From Chimonanthus salicifolius (lineage: Eukaryota; Streptophyta; Magnoliopsida; Laurales; Calycanthaceae), in contig CM023540.1 in the NCBI GenBank assembly GCA_013350335.1, positions 28,499,175 to 28,563,174 of the forward strand: a DNA stretch of 64,000 nucleotides. The letters are read 5' to 3'. Positions 58,967 to 64,000 of this stretch are shown piece after piece. The translations under genes were made by a program, and so were the position numbers. Numbering within the stretch: the stretch's first letter is position 1; each line of letters starts with the position of its first letter. The notes beneath the pieces were generated by a model. The model was not told the origin of the DNA, did not search any database, and saw only the letters and a program-made list of their open reading frames with translations.

Positions 58967-59292
58967 CGGTAAGAAATCAAATTGAAATGATGCAATGGAA
59001 GTGATTAAAAAAAATATATCAAACAATTGTTTGGAAGAAGGAGAAAATAAGATATAAGACCATTTATCTGCATAATGTCATTTTGTTTAATCCGACACGA
59101 ATTTTACTTTATTACTCATTTTGTCATTCAAATTGACTCATCGAATCTTTTGAATCGACTTGTCGAACCCTTTATTGTAAGTGATTCGAAGGACAAAATT
59201 GACAATAGAGTAAAATTCGTGTTATATTACATAATATACCTGTGAGAGGATCACTACCAAGATTTAGATATTCCTAGTTAGCCAAAGTCCTA

Positions 59293-59891
59293 ATTGTCAA
59301 AGGAATTGAGACAGCATATTTGCAATTATCCTGGTAATTGTCAAAGGAAGTTTTGCATCTTCATCTCCAACGCATCAGCCAGAATTATTAAAGAATATGG
59401 TTTTAGTGAAGGAAGAAGAAAACAAAAAGAGGAAAGAAAGAATTCTAACGTTCACTGCTAACATATAGAGCAAGAGTCGAATGCCTTTGAGAAGGTAGGC
59501 CACCAGTGTCAAGTGGTATGAGGTTCATCATGTCCAAGTTGTCCTTTTAATAGACAAGAGGCCTAAAACATTCATAATCCATTTAAATACTGCGTTATTG
59601 TATATCAACTAGTGAGTCTTCTTTATCTTGTTACAACCGTTGTTTAAAAACTCGAAAAAAACTTAAGTGTTTGGACGAGGTATTCAGTTAAAGGACTAGT
59701 CTATTAGATAAAATGACTCAAATCCAATATAACTCTCCTCTATAAATCTCCCATGCAAAATTGAGAAAAAATGAGTTATTGTCGTTCTCAAAAAAATCGA
59801 TATATATATATAGAATTTACAAAACCTCTCAAGAGGAAAGAATCAATCAACAATCAAATATAATACTGTAATTAGGGATTTTGACAAATAT
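59293..59891. other. spacer between the duplicated segments
   Basis: Unique 0.6-kb sequence between copies A and B. No gene recognised. Confidence 0.5.
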
Positions 59892-62405
59892 TATACTTTC
59901 AACTTAAAGTGTCATTTTCGCATTTTATATGTTAATTTTTTTTTACTTTTTATCGTGCATATATAAATGTTTGTATTTATAAGAGTGCAAATAAAACTCT
60001 TGGCTGATAATACAAATAAATTATAATTTTATTTTTGAAATTTATGAGTTTCATATTGGACATAATCTGTATCTTAATGAAAGCTGTTCATTCTAATGAA
60101 TCAAACTGTTCATTCGAACGAATAAACACTCGTTCGAAGGAACGAAAATTATACTAAGGTGTTCGTTCTGATGAATATATTTAGAATTTATACGCGGGGG
60201 TAGAATGATAATTTCATCTAAAAATTCAAAAACAGATGAGTAGAAGCAGATTTTCTGAATTTCTATATGGCTCCCCTTACGTAGTATTCTATATAATATA
60301 TTTTTAAGTGGTCTTTAAAGTTATAAGATTTATTTATAATTGTGAGAAGTATAAAAAAAGGAGTATTTTCTTCACTATATAACTAAAGATAATAAAATTA
60401 CTCCCATCTTACTAAATAGTTACTTGTGTTTTTTTTAATAATTTCTATGTATTATTTATGCACATAGATGGAGTAGATTGATTATAAATAAGTTCTAGTA
60501 GGAGTAGCTGGTTGTATTGGCCCAAGAACTATGGACTATATGACACACTTTTTTTCTTTTTTAACATAAGTATATTCATCTCATGTTAGAGGAGAAATTA
60601 ATCTCACCACATATGTAAATCTTTTTTTTACTGGACGAAGAATAACTGCAGTATATATGTGAAATTAATTGAAGTCAAATAACATCGTACCACTCTCTGA
60701 CATGAAATAGCACTCTTTGACATGAAATAGCGAGAGGCTCAAAAATAAACACATGACCCTTTTCCAAACTCTTTTGTCTTTTATATAAGGACAATGTGTG
60801 AAAAAAGAATAAATCTATATAATAAATGAAAATTATAATTAAATTAACGAGTAACATCTCAACATTCATTTTAATCGTGCATACATATGAATGTATATAT
60901 CCTGGAACTTGGCCTAACATTCATTTTGACATGAATTATTATCTAATTTACACCTACATTGACAAATAGTCCATGCTATATTCTCAACTTTCAAAATTTT
61001 ATTTAGAGATTCACCTAATTTTTGGAAATATGTTTGACCTCTTTAATCAAATTAGTTTTCATTATTTAAAGTAGATTTTGACCCTTAAAGGTAGCATAGA
61101 TTGAAACTTTTAAGATTAATTTAAGTAGCATAGGCCTTGTATAATTATAGAGATTACTCTTACGTTTAATATGAAATAGGAATATCTTGTTATAATTAAA
61201 AATAATTGCTTATCAAATTTTGAGTAAACGAGGATGACAGAAATAATTTCTCGAAATTTTGTTATGTTAATTTTTCAAGTGAGAAAGTAGGGGGAAAAAA
61301 AACTTAGAAAGGTCGACTTTGATAGCAAGTTTCACATTGTCGATGAATCTTTAAATTATGAGATTTATAAATAGATGAATTTCTTTTTTTAAAGAATTAA
61401 TTTTTAAAGATGAATTCTACTCTTGTTTCTGTTTGACATTATATCAAAAACAAAGATATCAAAGAATGAAACGGATTCATATCTCTAATCTTATATCAAA
61501 CTAACCCTAAGACTTTAGGAGAGTCTTAACAAAGTCCAATAGTATCAGTAAACCTGTAATTTGCAAGATTTATAAGTTCATAGATTTCCTTTCCATCCTC
61601 TAAGTTAAAAAAATTAACACTGGAAGGAAAATGATATTTACACGATGTAAAAACGTGGGGCACTGTACAAAACTCATCATTAGTTTAGATTGGAGAAAAT
61701 ATCAGGTAAAAAGTTCAATGTTTGGCTGAAAGTTTGAAACACGTGCAGCAAATGAATGATTGAGACGCATTAATCAAACGACACATCACTATGTGTTGTG
61801 TCTTTGTCATTGGTACAATGTCTTACTTTTTATGATTATAGTGTCCACAACTCCTGAAAACACTGTGGCCGCTTTTGGATGGGGTAAGGGGTGTTCAGTC
61901 ACCCCTTCTTGTTCCGTAACTCAAAAATTACTTTAAATGAAGATAAAAATTCATAAAATTAACCCTCTTATCACTTTTATTGAATACTCCGTTGGAGTTT
62001 GGAGAATTCAAAGATGATTCCAAATTTAAGAATGACTCTAGGTGAAAGGTGGCCTCTATAAAATTACCTTTCATCTAAACACTGCTCGTAAGAAATCAAA
62101 TTCAAATATGGAAGTGATTCAAAAAAATATATCAAATAATCATTTGGAAGAAGGAGAAAAGAAGTTACAGGGCCATCTATCCTTATAGTGACATTTTGTT
62201 TAATCCAACATGAATTTTAGTTTATTACTCATTTTGTCATTCAAATCAACTCGTCAAATCTTTGGAATTGACTTGTCGAACCTTTTGCTGTAAGTAATTC
62301 GAAGGACAAAATTGACAATATATTAAAATTTATATCGGATTACACAATATGCCCGTGGAAGGATCACTACTAAGATTTAGATATTTCTAGTTGGCCAAAG
62401 TCCTA
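59892..62405. repeat. segmental duplication, copy B
   Basis: The uninterrupted copy of the 55.3-59.3 kb segment, about 2.5 kb. It keeps the TTCGAA hairpin (about 60110-60145), the Stowaway MITE (60399-60475), the TRIM (about 61335-61605, primer-like site decayed to ATATCAAAAACAAAG) and the GGCCGC-type MITE (61867-62087). It gives the empty site for the 1.4-kb insertion in copy A. Confidence 0.9.
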
Positions 62406-63600
62406 TCTTCACAGGCAACACTTAGAAGATTTTCACTAAATTTGAAAAGGAAAACAAATACCAACTCTCACCCCCCCCTCTCACTTACAAGCAACTAAAA
62501 TTCTCAGTTGCCTGAGAGGGACTACAATGGCGAGCCAGCCAACTATTCTTTTATGAAAGAGATAGAAGTTGGGTCAGATTATTACAAATTGAGTCGGGTC
62601 AAATAGAGCCAGATTGAGTTGGACCAAATCTAGTCTATATTTTAACAAATGCATGTCTCCCTACACACATCCAATGACTTCACGGAGAGTGACTGTTTGG
62701 GAGGTTGAGTGAGAATCGAATTAAAATTCTTGCTTACCATGATTTATTCTTGGCCAAACTTTATCCCCTTTGACTTTTTTTTTCTTTTTAAATATTTTTT
62801 TATTTAACAATTAGGTTTAGTTCTTTCTTTCTGTTGAGTATTGTTTAATTTAGTATTTTCATTTTGTAATAAAAAATGTTGAAGACGAAGGGTAAAAAAT
62901 TATAGAATGAGTATTATTCGAATGGTGATCTCTAACATATAGTTTTTCACAAAGATAATTTTTTTCTTATGTATCTAATTCCTCACATCATCTATATATT
63001 TATAGTGATTTAAATTTCTTTACAAATGTTGGCGAAAAAATTCTTCAAGTGAATGATATAAACATTTGAGGTTCAATACGTTTGGATCTCATAGGCATTT
63101 TCCATTTTCTACAGGTTTTTAGGATGGATGAGAATCTTTATCACAATTGAAGATGGAAATTACTATCTTCTAAGCATTAAAGATTTTTGATCCAAGAAGA
63201 ATTGAAGACTTCATCCATCCTATGCATAAAGTTATGAGTTATTTCCATCAATTGGGTAAACACCAAGAGGACTTTCTGCATGCCATCGGCCCATCACTCA
63301 ATTAGCCTTAATTGAATATGATAAATTCATTTGTGCTAAAAACACCGTTCTCCAAACTCAAAAGACCCAAAATCTAACTTAAGATTATGACATACGGGAT
63401 CAATGGTCCAAATCCACTTAAATTGCCCTCAGTTGAACTTTTTGCTTTCTAAATCCAACCATTTTTTCCTTTACGCGAATTTTGTCTCTCACATGCATAG
63501 AGGAATCTTGGCAAAGAGGAATTGATCAAATTTTTAGCAACCCATGAGGATTTGAAAAGGGTACACAAAAAAGTTGGCTATGTGTATTCTTGGAAGCTTG
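62406..63600. other. intergenic, nothing recognised
   Basis: AT-rich spacer without a supported gene or element. Confidence 0.5.
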
Positions 63601-63800
63601 GAATGGATAGGCTTAAATGTAGTCTTATTTTAAATTGGTTGAATCAATGGCAGAGATGAGTGATACTCTTGTGTAAATATTCTTCACAACTTTGTGTATA
63701 AATAGAACCCTTATTAGGGAGGCTTGTATACGTCCTGAGATCACTTTCATCACTATCTAATTGATATTTACGGTTGAATAAAAAGTTTATTCTAAAATTT
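63601..63800 (+). promoter_or_regulatory. possible LTR or promoter fragment
   Basis: TATAAATAG at 63697-63705 is a good TATA box. About 70 bp later comes TTGAATAAAAAG (63774-63785), an AATAAA polyadenylation-like signal. TATA and polyadenylation signals this close are typical of short LTRs. No partner repeat lies in the window, so this could equally be the promoter of something beyond the end. Confidence 0.3.
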
Positions 63801-64000
63801 TATTATAAGGTATAAAACTTAGACAATAAAATGATGAATTGATTAATTGGATAAGAGTAAGATTTGCCCACTAGAGCAACTAAATGATTTTATTCTTTAT
63901 TCCATCATCTTATCCAATGATTTGATCTCCTCCCTTATTAGCTCCTCCAAGAAGGGTGTACACATGATTAGGATTTGGGAAAAAAGTATACATCCACATT
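63801..64000. other. window end, nothing recognised
   Basis: AT-rich sequence. No feature recognised. Confidence 0.4.

Larger units (their letters stand above)
55301..59292. repeat. segmental duplication, copy A (interrupted)
   Basis: Directly repeated at 59892-62405. Shared landmarks in order: TATACTTTCAACTTAAAGTG, TTATCGTGCATATATAAATG, a TTCGAACGAATAAACACTC hairpin, a Stowaway MITE, ACATGAAATAGC, GATAGCAAGTTTCACATTGT, a TRIM, AACACGTGCAGCAAATGAAT, a GGCTGC-type MITE and AGGATCACTAC. Copy A contains a 1.4-kb element (56223-57613) that copy B lacks, and a local duplication of GGTTGTATTGGCCCA (55918-56005). No gene lies inside. Confidence 0.9.

Noticed and set aside
57446..60920. frames sharing MSLYKRQKSLEKGHVFI
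   Set aside because: They repeat because the DNA is segmentally duplicated; they run into AT-rich noncoding sequence.

Overview
The window looks like nuclear DNA of a flowering plant. It is very AT-rich, sparsely genic and packed with short non-autonomous transposable elements. The gene types fit: an intronless chloroplast-type phospholipase A1 and two small bHLH transcription factors with an ACT-like C-terminus. So do Stowaway, hAT-like and Harbinger-like MITEs, tRNA-derived SINEs and TRIM-type mini LTR elements. I cannot name the species.

Only three protein genes are well supported, all on the minus strand: the lipase (19309-20841), bHLH gene 1 (two exons, 34968-35971) and bHLH gene 2 (two exons, 52577-54375). 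The bHLH genes are a duplicated pair about 18 kb apart. Their first coding exons have equal length (181 codons from matching Met residues), the intron sits at the same codon boundary, and the homology continues into the 3' flank. They have diverged by a SINE in the gene 2 intron, an insertion beside its splice donor, a lost stop that adds about 22 residues, and a duplicated TATA segment in front of gene 1.

Region by region: 1-19 kb is intergenic, with SINEs, three hAT-type MITEs carrying ATCGGCCGAT, a 1.6-kb foldback element (5.7-7.25 kb) and an LTR-retrotransposon remnant. The lipase lies at 19.3-20.8 kb with a MITE 227 bp upstream of its ATG. From 21 to 34 kb there is a second foldback element (24.8-26.2 kb) nested in another repeat, more MITEs and a SINE with clear target-site duplications. 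bHLH gene 1 and its duplicated flank occupy 34.2-36.1 kb. From 37 to 52 kb come further foldback arrays, GGTCGGG-rich hAT-like elements, a Harbinger-like MITE and two TRIMs. bHLH gene 2 lies at 52.5-54.4 kb. From 55.3 to 62.4 kb there is a direct segmental duplication (about 2.5 kb per unit), one copy interrupted by a 1.4-kb element.

The most unusual feature is a modular set of inverted-repeat elements. A palindromic module of about 290 bp occurs eight times inside three elements with unrelated termini. The flanking arms are rich in TTCGAA hairpins and share a short end motif. This may be a family of composite foldback elements in which interior modules are exchanged between different terminal-repeat systems.
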